This document shows, piece by piece, positions 27,565-36,329 of a DNA stretch of 64,000 bases (positions are counted from its first letter, which is position 1; each line of letters starts with the position of its first letter). The notes beneath the pieces were generated by a model. That model had not been told where the DNA came from. It worked only from the letters and a program-made list of their open reading frames with translations, and ran no database searches. The stretch spans positions 57,744-121,743 of the forward strand of contig CAYQBN010000009.1 of NCBI GenBank assembly GCA_964415795.1, in the 5' to 3' direction. The position numbers and the translations under genes are program-made. Source of the DNA: CALITV01 sp964415795 (GTDB lineage: Bacteria; UBP6; UBA1177; JAKLFG01).

Positions 27565-28587
27565 TCAGTGGATATGGATGTCATCGAGGTAGATACCGTT
27601 CGCCGTTATCTCGGCGTCGGAGCGGAAACGGAAGGCGATTTGAACCGTTTCCCCTTTGAACGGGGTGAGAGAAGCGCCGAAAAGGTTCCAAGTATCGGCC
27701 TTGCCGCCGATCTTGGTCTTGGTCGAACTGTCGAGAAGGTTGCTCGGACCGGTGATGAAGACCGCCTTCGTGGCACTGTCCCAAGTATCGTTCTGCTTTT
27801 TCACGAGCAGTTCCATATAATCCTGCATATAAACGCTCGTCCCCTCGGTATCCACATACGCATAGAACTCGATGACCGGTTCACCGGCACCTCCGGGGAT
27901 CGCAAGTTGCGTATTGAGCGTCAACATGGCGTTCGCGCCACTCGAGTAGTTCCCGCTCAGGTTGGTCCCGGCGCACTTGCTCCCCCCGTGCGCCGCAAGC
28001 GGTCCCGTCGTCGGTGTTCCGATCTGCCAGTCGCCCGCGGCGCTCCAGTTACTTCCGCCCCCTTCGAAATCTTCGGTAAAGTCGAGCGTGCCACCGCCGG
28101 TGTCAGTATCGGGAACGACCGTATCTGGCTGGGCCGTATCGCTGTCGGGCTGAACGATGTCGGGATCGGGCGATGCAACATCTTCATCGACCACCCCCGT
28201 ATCGGGCATCGTGTCGGGAGTCGAGGTGTCGGGTAGCACCATGCCGTCGTCCGGCAAGGTGGTATCGGTATCAGGCTTCGGTGCCGTCCCTTTGAAGCAG
28301 TAGCCGGTCGCTTCGCAGTACCACCCGACGGGGCAGTCCTGCTTTGCAGGGTCACAGGTGTCTCTCAAGGTACACCGATACTCGACCTCGCCGATCGGGG
28401 AACCGTTCTCATCCTTTATTTCGACCTCGGCACAGTATTCGGCATAGTTACAGTCAGCATCACCGTTCGCCGGGTCACAGAGAGCCCCCTGCCCGGTTCC
28501 CGGATCCTCTTCGGTCGGCGCACAGGCTTGCCAAAAGAAGAGAAACGCTCCTACCCCCAACATCATGATTGCGAATCCCCATCGCAT
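27565..28587 (-). CDS. Asp/Pro/Thr-rich lipoprotein with a jelly-roll-like C-terminal domain
   Basis: ATG 28587 follows CGACGAGGAG; 340 aa. The signal peptide has a lipobox-like FFWQAC. A Cys-rich block (about 25-85: CDPANGDADC, CAEVE, CDPAKQDCPVGWYC) precedes a repetitive PDT/PDxD linker (about 90-165). The C-terminal ~170 residues run FTEDFEGG, WQIGTP, CAGTNLSGNY and end GIYLDDIHIH, a pattern typical of MAM/lectin-like jelly rolls of secreted bacterial proteins. Likely surface adhesin-like; no catalytic motif. Confidence 0.75.
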   Translation of the reverse strand: MRWGFAIMMLGVGAFLFFWQACAPTEEDPGTGQGALCDPANGDADCNYAEYCAEVEIKDENGSPIGEVEYRCTLRDTCDPAKQDCPVGWYCEATGYCFKGTAPKPDTDTTLPDDGMVLPDTSTPDTMPDTGVVDEDVASPDPDIVQPDSDTAQPDTVVPDTDTGGGTLDFTEDFEGGGSNWSAAGDWQIGTPTTGPLAAHGGSKCAGTNLSGNYSSGANAMLTLNTQLAIPGGAGEPVIEFYAYVDTEGTSVYMQDYMELLVKKQNDTWDSATKAVFITGPSNLLDSSTKTKIGGKADTWNLFGASLTPFKGETVQIAFRFRSDAEITANGIYLDDIHIH

Positions 28588-28678
28588 CGAATGTTCTCCT
28601 CGTCGTTCCGTTGATCGGTGCCATGATAGCGTAAATAGGAGCTTTTTCAACAAAAACGAACGGATACCGCCCTGACGC

Positions 28679-28706
28679 TTTACATCGAGTCGTTTTTCTC
28701 TATACT
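28679..28706 (+). promoter_or_regulatory. Sigma70-like promoter for def-fmt-rsmB
   Basis: TTTACA at 28679-28684, 16-bp spacer, TATACT at 28701-28706, 33 bases before the def start. Confidence 0.6.
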
Positions 28707-28739
28707 TTTTCCCATCGCGGCTATCAACGGAGAGCCAGA

Positions 28740-29327
28740 ATGCTACGCACACTCAAAGTCGCTGGAGCACCAGTGCTCAAAAAAAAGGCGGCCCCGGTCA
28801 CCGTAATAACCACGGAGATACGAACCCTTGCCGCCGACATGATCGAAACGCTCAAAGCGGCGAACGGCCTCGGTCTTGCGGCACCGCAGGTCGGTGAATC
28901 GGTAATGCTCATCGTCCTCGACCGGGGATACCTCGCATGGGATAGTCTTCCTGAAGAGGAGCGGAAGAGAACAACCTGTCGGTACGAACCTGAAGTTCTC
29001 GTCAATCCGGAGATCGTTTCGGGAGAAGGGTCCTTCGAGATCGAAGAGGGGTGTCTGTCGGTTCCGGGATACCGGGCACCGGTCGAACGCTTTGCCCGTA
29101 TCCGCTACCGCTGGCTGACCCTCGAAGGCGAAGAACGGGAGCGCACCGCCGAGGGACTCGAGGCGGTCGCCGTCCAGCACGAGATAGATCACCTCAACGG
29201 CACGCTATTCATAGATCGCATCTCGCGCGTCAAGCGCAACATCGCGCTCGGCAAGGTAAAGAAGTTCATCACGGAACTCGACGAGGAGGAGGATGACACC
29301 GCGCGTCGTCTTTATGGGAAGCCCTGA
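28740..29327 (+). CDS. def: Peptide deformylase
   Basis: A 195-aa metallohydrolase removing the formyl group from nascent proteins. The three motifs are intact: GLAAPQVGES, EEGCLSVPG (metal Cys) and QHEIDHLNG (two metal His and the catalytic Glu). It begins the def-fmt-rsmB operon and overlaps fmt by 35 bp. Confidence 0.96.
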   Translation: MLRTLKVAGAPVLKKKAAPVTVITTEIRTLAADMIETLKAANGLGLAAPQVGESVMLIVLDRGYLAWDSLPEEERKRTTCRYEPEVLVNPEIVSGEGSFEIEEGCLSVPGYRAPVERFARIRYRWLTLEGEERERTAEGLEAVAVQHEIDHLNGTLFIDRISRVKRNIALGKVKKFITELDEEEDDTARRLYGKP

Positions 29328-30216
29328 GTGTGCCGTTCCCTTCCTCGAATTCTGTCATCGCAAGACTACCGACCTCATCGTCTTTACTCGACCCGACAAG
29401 ATCCGGTGCCGAGGCAACCGTCCCTCGGAAACGCCGGTCAAGAAGAAAGCGATCGAACGGGGAATCCCCGTTCACGACTTTTCGATGAAAAGCGAAGATA
29501 CCTATCGGGCTTTGAACTCGTTCGCTCCCGATCTCTATCTCGTCGTCGCCTATGGTCAGATACTGCCGGAACGGGTGCTCGCCCTCCCACGCATCGCGCC
29601 GCTCAATGTCCATTTTTCGCTCCTGCCGAAATACCGCGGTGCGACTCCGGTGCAGGCGGCGATACTGAACGGTGACGCGACGACCGGCACCACGATCATG
29701 GTCATGGATCGTGGCCTCGACACCGGCGACATCATAGCGCAGGCAGAGATATCTATCGCCCCCGATGAGACCGCCGCGTCGCTCTTTGAACGGCTCATTG
29801 CACGATCGCTCGAACTGCTCGAGGAACGCTGGTCCTGCATTTGTGCCGGCACCTTCGAACGGCGACCCCAAACTGGCGAGGCGACCTACACGCGGCTGAT
29901 TGCCAAAGAAGATCTCGTCATCGACTGGACCAGAGACGCCCGCGAGCTGTACAATCTCATCCGCGCCTATGGCATGAACCCCGGTGTCCGTACCCGATTC
30001 CGCGATAAATTGCTCATCGTCGGTGCCGCGCAGTGGTGTCCCGATGTCGTCGGAACACCGGGCGAGATCGTCGCCGTCGGCAAACGGGCCTTCACCGTCG
30101 CCTGCGGCACAGGCGGTCTCATGCTCACGCAGGTGCAACCCGAGTGCAAGTCCTGCATGCCCGCCGCCTCGTTCATCGCCGGGTACCGTCCTCAACCGGG
30201 GGAACGGCTGTGCTGA
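29293..30216 (+). CDS. fmt: Methionyl-tRNA formyltransferase
   Basis: A 307-aa enzyme formylating initiator Met-tRNA. Seen: RVVFMGSPECAVPFLEF, the catalytic region NVHFSLLPKYRGATPVQAAIL, and a C-terminal OB domain. Its ribosome site GAGGAGGAGG lies inside def; its stop overlaps the rsmB start. Confidence 0.95.
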   Translation: MTPRVVFMGSPECAVPFLEFCHRKTTDLIVFTRPDKIRCRGNRPSETPVKKKAIERGIPVHDFSMKSEDTYRALNSFAPDLYLVVAYGQILPERVLALPRIAPLNVHFSLLPKYRGATPVQAAILNGDATTGTTIMVMDRGLDTGDIIAQAEISIAPDETAASLFERLIARSLELLEERWSCICAGTFERRPQTGEATYTRLIAKEDLVIDWTRDARELYNLIRAYGMNPGVRTRFRDKLLIVGAAQWCPDVVGTPGEIVAVGKRAFTVACGTGGLMLTQVQPECKSCMPAASFIAGYRPQPGERLC

Positions 30217-31520
30217 TCGGCGAACGGGCACAGAATCCGAAGGTCGCCGCCGCCTCGCTCGTTCGCAAGGTCCTCGAACAATCGCTCTTTGTCAACGAAC
30301 TGCTCAACAACCTTCTCGACACTTTTCCCCTCGATCAGCGCCGTTTCATTACCGAACTCACCTACGGAACCATTCGTCACCTTGCCCATCTCGACTTCTG
30401 GATAGAAACCGCTTCCCAGAAACCGGTCACCCGCATAGACCGCGAAACGCTCTCTCACCTGCGCGTAGCGCTCTACCAGATGCTTTTCATGAGCAATCGG
30501 GCCGGTCCACAGATCGTGAACGAGGCGGTGGAGATCGTCAAAACTTCTTCCCGGCGAGAGGCGGCTGGTTTCGTCAACTTCACCCTGCGCGAAGTGCTCC
30601 GTATCGGTCCCGCCCGTTCGACGATGTTCCGCCTGCTCGGGTACGACAAAAAACGGTTTTACTGCACTTGGCACTCATTCCCCGAGTGGCTCGCTCTTCT
30701 TATCGGCGACCTTGTCGGCCAGCGACACTGGCACAAATACCTTGCTTTCGCAAACAAACCGATCGGGATCACGCTTCGTGTCGAAGGCGACGCAAAACGA
30801 CGCGAAGAGGTGGTCGCCTACCTCCGCGCCCAGAACATATCCGCCGATCCCGCCGCAGTAAGCCCCTACGGCATCTACACCGACCGTGCGGTAACTTGGC
30901 GCATGATCGCCGACCTTCCTGAGGTGTTCATTCAGGACGAGTCAAGTCAGTTGGCGGTCCTCGACATGGAAATACGCCGCGGCGACCGGATACTTGACCT
31001 CTGCGCAGCGCCCGGCGGCAAAGCGCTCTTCTGCTCGTGGCTCACCGGTCCGGAAGGGAAAGTGACCGCCGCCGATGTGAGCCCCTATAAACTCAAGAAC
31101 ATCGCCGATGCCTTCCTGCGCGCCGGGCGGCGCAATATCGAGATACGACTCAACGACGCCGTCGAACATAACCCGTCGTGGGACGACGCCTTCGATGCTG
31201 TGCTCCTCGACGCTCCCTGTTCGGCGCTCGGCACGATACGACGCCATCCCGAGGTGAAATGGCTCAAGAAACCTAACGACGGCGCCCAGATAGCACACCT
31301 TGTCGGACGAATGCTCACCCATGCGGCCCGCTATGTCCGCCCCGGCGGCACGCTTCTCTACTCGGTCTGCACCTTCACCCGCGAAGAGACGACCGAACAA
31401 CTCCAGAAGTTCATTCTCGAACACCCCGAGTTCAAGGTAGAGAAAGCCTACTATACCGTGTCAACGCTTCTCGATAACCGCGACATTTTCTTCATCGCGC
31501 GATTAAGGAGAATGAAATAG
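30210..31520 (+). CDS. rsmB: 16S rRNA (cytosine-967-C5)-methyltransferase
   Basis: The frame is open upstream, but the gene most likely starts at GTG 30210 (VLIGERAQNP), overlapping the fmt stop by 7 bp; this gives 436 aa, the usual RsmB length. An N-terminal NusB-like domain (ASLVRKVLEQSLFVNELLN) precedes the SAM methyltransferase with LDLCAAPGGKALF, the DAPCSALGTIRRHPEVKW block and the catalytic Cys in SVCTFTREE. Third gene of the classic def-fmt-rsmB set. Confidence 0.93.
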   Translation: MLIGERAQNPKVAAASLVRKVLEQSLFVNELLNNLLDTFPLDQRRFITELTYGTIRHLAHLDFWIETASQKPVTRIDRETLSHLRVALYQMLFMSNRAGPQIVNEAVEIVKTSSRREAAGFVNFTLREVLRIGPARSTMFRLLGYDKKRFYCTWHSFPEWLALLIGDLVGQRHWHKYLAFANKPIGITLRVEGDAKRREEVVAYLRAQNISADPAAVSPYGIYTDRAVTWRMIADLPEVFIQDESSQLAVLDMEIRRGDRILDLCAAPGGKALFCSWLTGPEGKVTAADVSPYKLKNIADAFLRAGRRNIEIRLNDAVEHNPSWDDAFDAVLLDAPCSALGTIRRHPEVKWLKKPNDGAQIAHLVGRMLTHAARYVRPGGTLLYSVCTFTREETTEQLQKFILEHPEFKVEKAYYTVSTLLDNRDIFFIARLRRMK

Positions 31521-31611
31521 ACACGGCAATCTCTCAATCTCTCTCGCGATGTCGCTGAGTAAGTAGTGGAGAACCCAAAGCGGCTTGAAGGGAACCGTAT
31601 GACCCATGTAT

Positions 31612-32184
31612 TTACGGTGCTGGCTGCTCCTTCCGTCCCCGTTCGTTCTCCTGCGCCTCTTTGATGAGTTCCTCGTAAACTGCGACAGGTATTTCGATAC
31701 GACACCATGAGTCATAAACGCTCATGCCGTCGCGACGCCACTTTTCGGTGTAGAGCGAGTGCTCATAATCACGGAGCGTTATCTCGGCCCCCCGCTCGAT
31801 CGTGACATCCTTGACCACCGACGCCTCGTGCCCGAGGACCTGCTCGGTGTAGTTGTCGGTGCCGTAGCGGACCCGGACGAATATCTGCTTGGAGATGTTC
31901 GACAGCGCATTGCTGTAGGCCTTCGTCCGCGACTCATCCTTGTCTTTTGAGGTTGCATAGCCAAAGAAGTAGTGCATCCCTGCCGTCTTGTCGAACACAT
32001 GGGCATACAGGGTATTCTTCCACGCAGGAACCTCGTCGGCATACCGCTCAAGGAGAACACCTCGCTCCACCGGCTCCTGCGACACCTTGGCCGGTGCCTG
32101 TTGCGGCGCTGGGCACGGCTGAGACGCCGCACAACCACCCCCAATAACCAGAGTGACCAGAATCATCACCATCCGAAACATCAT
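31612..32184 (-). CDS. LPP20-like predicted lipoprotein
   Basis: ATG 32184 follows GGGGAGG; 190 aa with lipobox IGGGC. The middle has AYFFGYATSKDKDESRTKAYSNAL-type features (GYATSKD, SRTKAYSNALSNISKQIF), matching the repeated-residue pattern of the LPP20/envelope lipoprotein group, then a beta-rich end. Location would be periplasmic or outer membrane. It starts 20 bp beyond the end of the SxtJ gene, in the same direction, so it may be the last gene of the carbamoyltransferase operon. Confidence 0.7.
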   Translation of the reverse strand: MMFRMVMILVTLVIGGGCAASQPCPAPQQAPAKVSQEPVERGVLLERYADEVPAWKNTLYAHVFDKTAGMHYFFGYATSKDKDESRTKAYSNALSNISKQIFVRVRYGTDNYTEQVLGHEASVVKDVTIERGAEITLRDYEHSLYTEKWRRDGMSVYDSWCRIEIPVAVYEELIKEAQENERGRKEQPAP

Positions 32185-32204
32185 CACATAACCTCCCCAA
32201 CTTC

Positions 32205-32567
32205 TCACCAGGGCCTCTCGAACGATTCCTTTGTATAAGAGCCTTCCGCGGCGCGCCAGTAGGTTTCCTGCTTTTTATAAAAATGTACTGCCGCCGCGCG
32301 ATTGAACAGGCGATACAGAAACGCGATCGGTGTGAGGAACAGGAAGAATATCAGCGTCATCACAAGGCGTGACATGATGGCGCCGAGAAGCTCGGAGAGT
32401 TTTAGCCACCCCTTCGTGATGAGTGTCGCAAGTGGATTGGGGACAAGCGCAAGGATAAGAAGCACCGTCGCGAGGTAGAGGAGCCACGCGTGCCCCAGCC
32501 ACAGGTGGAATATCAGCGCCGCGAGAGAAAGGACGACAAATGTCTCGAGGACCATCTTGCGTGTCAC
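32205..32567 (-). CDS. SxtJ family membrane protein
   Basis: A 120-aa protein with three or more hydrophobic segments and a charged C-terminus. I place the start at GTG 32567, six bases after AGGGGG; a TTG at 32573 is in frame but too close to that site. The order carbamoyltransferase, DUF5989, SxtJ is a conserved trio in many bacteria, and SxtJ was named from the saxitoxin cluster. Its function is not known. Confidence 0.8.
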   Translation of the reverse strand: MTRKMVLETFVVLSLAALIFHLWLGHAWLLYLATVLLILALVPNPLATLITKGWLKLSELLGAIMSRLVMTLIFFLFLTPIAFLYRLFNRAAAVHFYKKQETYWRAAEGSYTKESFERPW

Positions 32568-32577
32568 TGCCAACCCC

Positions 32578-32727
32578 CTAAAAGAGCGTGTAGATGAAGG
32601 GGGCGATCGCCGTGCCGCTTGACAGCACGATGAGTACGCCGATGAGCAGCAGCACCACGATCATCGGGAGTAACCACCATTTTTTCCGTTCTTTGAGAAA
32701 GCCCCAGAGGTCTTTCAGGAACTCCAT
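32578..32727 (-). CDS. DUF5989 small membrane protein
   Basis: A 49-aa gene easily missed by length cut-offs. It opens MEFLKDLWGFLKERKKWW, has one membrane helix (about 19-38), and ends SSGTAIAPFIYTLF, which is the full DUF5989 pattern. ATATCCTCC on the plus strand (GGAGGATAT on the coding strand) gives it a ribosome site. It sits 9 bp after the carbamoyltransferase and 10 bp before the SxtJ gene. Probably a small membrane partner of the carbamoyltransferase; that is inference from constant neighbourhood. Confidence 0.88.
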   Translation of the reverse strand: MEFLKDLWGFLKERKKWWLLPMIVVLLLIGVLIVLSSGTAIAPFIYTLF

Positions 32728-32736
32728 GATATCCTC

Positions 32737-34608
32737 CTAATCGAGCGCAAAGGTCCGTTTCCACTTGTCACGATCGTTCCAATCGGGTTGTTCCTCCTTG
32801 ATGAAAAGGAGATCCCCGATGACGAGCGTATCTATCTCGGTTGCCATGAAGCAGGCGAACGAATCCTCCGGGGTACAAACGATCGGCTCACCGCGAACAT
32901 TGAAGCTGGTGTTGACGATCACCCCGTAGCCGGTCTTCTCCTTGAATCGCTCGATGAGCCGGTGATAGCGCGGGTTGGTCTCTTTGTGCACCGTCTGGAT
33001 CCGTGCCGAGAAGTCGAGGTGGGTGATCGCCTGCACATCGCTCCGCGGCATGTAGAGTTTGTCGAAAAGCGGAAGTTCGTGGTAGTTCGCGGGAAGCTCT
33101 TTCCGCCGCGCTTTCAGCACATCGGCGATGAGGAGCATGTAGGGCGAATCCTGTTTGAGATCGAAAAACTCAGCCGCATTCTCGGCGAGTACCGAGGGAG
33201 CAAACGGTCGGAATCCCTCGCGGTACTTTATCTTGAGGTTGAGTTTCTTTTGCATCTCGGGGTTGCGCGCGTCGCCAAGTATCGAACGGTTGCCGAGTGC
33301 CCGCGGCCCCCACTCCATCCGCCCCTGGTGCCAGCCGACGACCTTCCCCTGCGTCAGGTGGTCAGTCACGAGGTCTATCAGTTTCTCGAAGTCGTCGAAT
33401 CGGTGGAAAACCGCCTTGTGTCTGCGCGCCATCAGTTCGGTATCAAGGTCAGAATACTCAGGTCCGAGATAGGCCCCCTGCATCGCATCGTTCTTTCCAT
33501 CAGCGGTACGCGATGCCCCGAAATACTGGTAGTGTGCCGCGAGCGCCGCCCCGAGCGCGCCCCCCGCATCGCCGGCAGCCGGCTGTATCCAGATGCCGTC
33601 AAAGAGACCGCTTTTGAGCAGTTTTCCGTTCGACACGCAGTTGAGTGCCGAGCCACCTGCAAGGCAGAGGTACCTTGCACCAGTGAGTCGCTTCGCCTCG
33701 GCCGCCATCTTAAGGACGATCTCGTCGTGGATCTGTTGAATCACATAGGCGAGGTCACAGTGGTGCTGTTCGATGTGGCTTTCGAGCGGACGTGTCGGAA
33801 AGCCGAAGAGCATCTCCCATTTCTTGTCGTCTATCATTCGCAGGCCGGTCGTGTAGGCGAAGTAGTCGGGATTCAGCCAGATCGAGCCGTCGTCGCGGAT
33901 GTCTATGAGGTGAGTCAGTATCTTCTCCCGGTATTCTGCTATCTTTGGTGAATGAGGATTGCCATAGGGAGCCATTCCCATCAGTTTGTATTCGCCCGAG
34001 TTGACCTTGAAGCCGAGAAAGTAGGTGAAGGCCGAGTACAGAAGGCCGAGCGAGTGGGGGAAACGGAGTTCTTTGAGCGGCCGTATCGCGTTCCCTTTCC
34101 CGTGCATGATGGTGGCGGTTGCCCACTCGCCAACACCGTCGATCGTAAGGATCGCTGCCTCCTCGTACGGCGAGGGGAAAAAGGCCGACGCGGCGTGCGA
34201 GAGGTGGTGTTCAGGGAAGAGCAGGTTCACCGTCAACGGATCGCACGAAGGATCTGCCTCTTTCAACGCGTCGCGGATGAGTTTCTTGAGAAAAAGTTTC
34301 TCTTTTATCCAGACCGGAACGAACGAAAGGAACTGACTGAGGCCGCGCGGCGCGAAGGCGTAGTAGGTTTCGAGCAGGCGCTCGAACTTGAGGAGCGGCT
34401 TGTCGTAGAAGACCACCGCGGCGAGATCGTTCACCCCTACGCCGCTGTACGAAAGACAGAACTTGACTGCGTGGATCGGGAATCGGGCATCCTGCTTTAC
34501 CCGCGTGAAGCGCTCCTCCTGTGCCGCGGCGACGATATGGCCGTCGGCGATGAGGGCTGCCGCCGAATCATGATAGAATGCCGAAATGCCGAGTATGTAG
34601 CGTGTCAT
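32737..34608 (-). CDS. Carbamoyltransferase (NodU/CmcH/TobZ family)
   Basis: From ATG 34608 the protein has 623 aa. The N-terminal Kae1-like domain shows GISAFYHDSAAALI, the metal-binding HHLSHAASAFFPSPYEEA, LTIDGVGEW and CLAGGSALNC. The C-terminal carbamoyltransferase domain has RMEWGPRALGNRSIL, YREGFRPFAPSVL and NTSFNVRGEPIVCTPEDS. Such enzymes pass a carbamoyl group from carbamoyl phosphate, through carbamoyl-AMP, to a hydroxyl of a sugar or natural product. The acceptor is unknown; the two small membrane proteins downstream suggest a membrane-linked glycan or lipid. Confidence 0.92.
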   Translation of the reverse strand: MTRYILGISAFYHDSAAALIADGHIVAAAQEERFTRVKQDARFPIHAVKFCLSYSGVGVNDLAAVVFYDKPLLKFERLLETYYAFAPRGLSQFLSFVPVWIKEKLFLKKLIRDALKEADPSCDPLTVNLLFPEHHLSHAASAFFPSPYEEAAILTIDGVGEWATATIMHGKGNAIRPLKELRFPHSLGLLYSAFTYFLGFKVNSGEYKLMGMAPYGNPHSPKIAEYREKILTHLIDIRDDGSIWLNPDYFAYTTGLRMIDDKKWEMLFGFPTRPLESHIEQHHCDLAYVIQQIHDEIVLKMAAEAKRLTGARYLCLAGGSALNCVSNGKLLKSGLFDGIWIQPAAGDAGGALGAALAAHYQYFGASRTADGKNDAMQGAYLGPEYSDLDTELMARRHKAVFHRFDDFEKLIDLVTDHLTQGKVVGWHQGRMEWGPRALGNRSILGDARNPEMQKKLNLKIKYREGFRPFAPSVLAENAAEFFDLKQDSPYMLLIADVLKARRKELPANYHELPLFDKLYMPRSDVQAITHLDFSARIQTVHKETNPRYHRLIERFKEKTGYGVIVNTSFNVRGEPIVCTPEDSFACFMATEIDTLVIGDLLFIKEEQPDWNDRDKWKRTFALD

Positions 34609-34632
34609 AGAGTCTCCACAGTAACCGCCGCA

Positions 34633-34661
34633 ACTATACTTGGTACCAACCGCGGGAGCAA
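34633..34661 (-). promoter_or_regulatory. Promoter for the carbamoyltransferase operon
   Basis: On the minus strand TTGCTC (34661-34656), 17-bp spacer, TATAGT (34638-34633), ending 25 bases before the start. Confidence 0.5.
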
Positions 34662-34678
34662 GAAAAAGGTGAGGATCC

Positions 34679-35062
34679 CTACTTCCCGCAGCCGGGGAAA
34701 TTCTCAACGAATTTTATCTTGATGTCGGGGAAGTTCTCGACCACCTTCACCTTATAGTCGGGGAAGTGTTCGACTATCTTCCAGAGCCCCGGCTTGTCGG
34801 GAAAATTCTCGACCACCTTCACCTTGAGGTCAGGGAAGTTCTCGACGATCTTCACCGTCACATCGGGAAAGTTCTCAACATACTGTATTTTGCCGTAGAG
34901 CTGGCACGGTCCCGGCTTTCCCTTGTCGGCCGCCTCGGCGCACGCCGACACCATCGAAAGGAACCGCTCCCGCGCATTCTCCGATCGGCTGATTGACCGC
35001 TCCGAGAGATTGCAGAGAAACACTGCTCCGAATACGAGGAGAAATATCCAACCCCTTTTCAT
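34679..35062 (-). CDS. Small secreted repeat protein, 7(1) septoil-knot-like
   Basis: ATG 35062 (after GAGGGAGG) opens a 127-aa protein with an N-terminal hydrophobic signal (MKRGWIFLLVFGAVFLC). Residues about 55-127 are six imperfect repeats of the form VENFPDxKVKV: VENFPDVTVKI, VENFPDLKVKV, VENFPDKPGLWKI, VEHFPDYKVKV, VENFPDIKIKF, VENFPGCGK. This spacing, with a longer central repeat containing GLW, is the pattern I know from DUF6150, the 7(1)-knotted domain. The match is by pattern only. Function unknown; likely periplasmic or exported. It has its own promoter. Confidence 0.7.
   Translation of the reverse strand: MKRGWIFLLVFGAVFLCNLSERSISRSENARERFLSMVSACAEAADKGKPGPCQLYGKIQYVENFPDVTVKIVENFPDLKVKVVENFPDKPGLWKIVEHFPDYKVKVVENFPDIKIKFVENFPGCGK
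34682..34891 (-). repeat. Six tandem 33-39 bp coding repeats
   Basis: The DNA behind the VENFPD repeats is itself repetitive: GGGAA(A/G)TTCTCGA(C/A) recurs on the plus strand at each unit. The repeats are diverged at third positions, so they are old, not a recent slippage. Confidence 0.75.
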
Positions 35063-35095
35063 AATGTGCCTCCCTCTTCTCCGTTGACGAAAAAC

Positions 35096-35124
35096 AGTAT
35101 AGCGACACATGGTCTCGAACGCAA
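35096..35124 (-). promoter_or_regulatory. Promoter for the septoil-knot-like gene
   Basis: Minus strand TTGCGT (35124-35119), 17-bp spacer, TATACT (35101-35096). Confidence 0.5.
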
Positions 35125-35139
35125 CCGCGTTTCTTTTGC

Positions 35140-35168
35140 TTGCTTTTGACCATCGTTACGCATACAAT
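35140..35168 (+). promoter_or_regulatory. Promoter for the 35200 lipoprotein and lgt
   Basis: TTGCTT at 35140-35145, 17-bp spacer, TACAAT at 35163-35168, 31 bases before the start. Confidence 0.45.
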
Positions 35169-35199
35169 CGTTTCGTTTGACCAAATCAAGGAGGGTTAT

Positions 35200-36300
35200 A
35201 TGCGTTTCACAGGAGCGTTCGCCATCCTTCTGTTACTTATCGGATGCGATGTCATCAGCACCGACATATCGGTTCACTACCCTTTCGACAAGGATAAACC
35301 GGAGGAGTATACCATTAGCATTAAACAAGCAATGGACAACCTCCACACTGCCATCACCCAGCAGACCAAAACGCTCGTTAGACTAAAGGCTGACACCTCT
35401 TCCTTCCCGGCCGGCTCTTCCATCTCGGTGGATACCGCCCTTTCGCTCGACAATATGCTCAAACTGATAGCGGGAGAAACGGTGACCATCACCACCACCG
35501 TAACAGCGACCTTCAACGAAAAAACCCAGACGGAGCAGCAGAACCTGACCTTCAGCATCTGCGACTTCGTCAAATACAAGACGCAGGGCGTCACCACCGA
35601 GTTCGAGTTCGCCGATGTCCACATGGAGATCCGGGCGCTCGACACCTACTGCGTCGACACCGACAAGGACGACGTGTTCGACCCCTTCGACCCCTCCTTC
35701 AGCGAGGCTGAGAAGGAAGCGCTGGAAAAGCCCTACCTTTACATCACGCACCGCACCACCCCCAAAGCGATACAACTTTCGACCAATAAGAAATTGGAGA
35801 AGTATAAGAGCCTCCTCAACAAGATCCGTTCAGCGACGCTCGATGAGTTACGGCTCACCATCTCCGAGAAACCAGAGGGACTCTCGTTCAGCGAATCTTC
35901 CGATCCAAACGACACATCCTTCACCATGGGCGCATCCTTCTTTGTCCAGCCGGTCAAGGACTGCACCGGCGACGCTGAGAACCTCGTGTGCGTCGGCACC
36001 GACTTCTCCGAAGAACGCAAATCTGCCGATTTTTACGCCGATACCGTTGACCCGGAGACCGGCGTCAACCCCTACTGGGTCGGCACCTTCGGTAACGACG
36101 ATCTGGCCGAGGGCGACACCTTGAAACTCATCTACACCTACGACGGCAACAACATCCTCCAGAAGGCGATAAAGAACCTCGACTTCCAGATTGGCATAAA
36201 GTCGTGGTACAAGATAAGGCCGGGATCGCAACGGCCTTCGGGGACATTCAAGGCATCGGTCGAAGCAACTTTCTTCTTCTCGGTCGAGCCGCTTCGATAA
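35200..36300 (+). CDS. Predicted lipoprotein, function unknown
   Basis: ATG 35200 follows AAGGAGG; 366 aa. The signal peptide ends LLLIGC with the lipid-attached Cys near residue 17. The rest is beta-rich without domains I can name. It includes CDFVKYKTQ, a Cys-containing DTYCVDTDKDDVFDPFDP stretch that resembles a calcium-binding Asp loop, and CTGDAENLVC. It is 29 bp before lgt, the enzyme that would lipidate it, and probably shares its transcript. Confidence 0.78.
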   Translation: MRFTGAFAILLLLIGCDVISTDISVHYPFDKDKPEEYTISIKQAMDNLHTAITQQTKTLVRLKADTSSFPAGSSISVDTALSLDNMLKLIAGETVTITTTVTATFNEKTQTEQQNLTFSICDFVKYKTQGVTTEFEFADVHMEIRALDTYCVDTDKDDVFDPFDPSFSEAEKEALEKPYLYITHRTTPKAIQLSTNKKLEKYKSLLNKIRSATLDELRLTISEKPEGLSFSESSDPNDTSFTMGASFFVQPVKDCTGDAENLVCVGTDFSEERKSADFYADTVDPETGVNPYWVGTFGNDDLAEGDTLKLIYTYDGNNILQKAIKNLDFQIGIKSWYKIRPGSQRPSGTFKASVEATFFFSVEPLR

Positions 36301-36329
36301 GATCATCCCACCGATAGAAAGGAGCCCGC

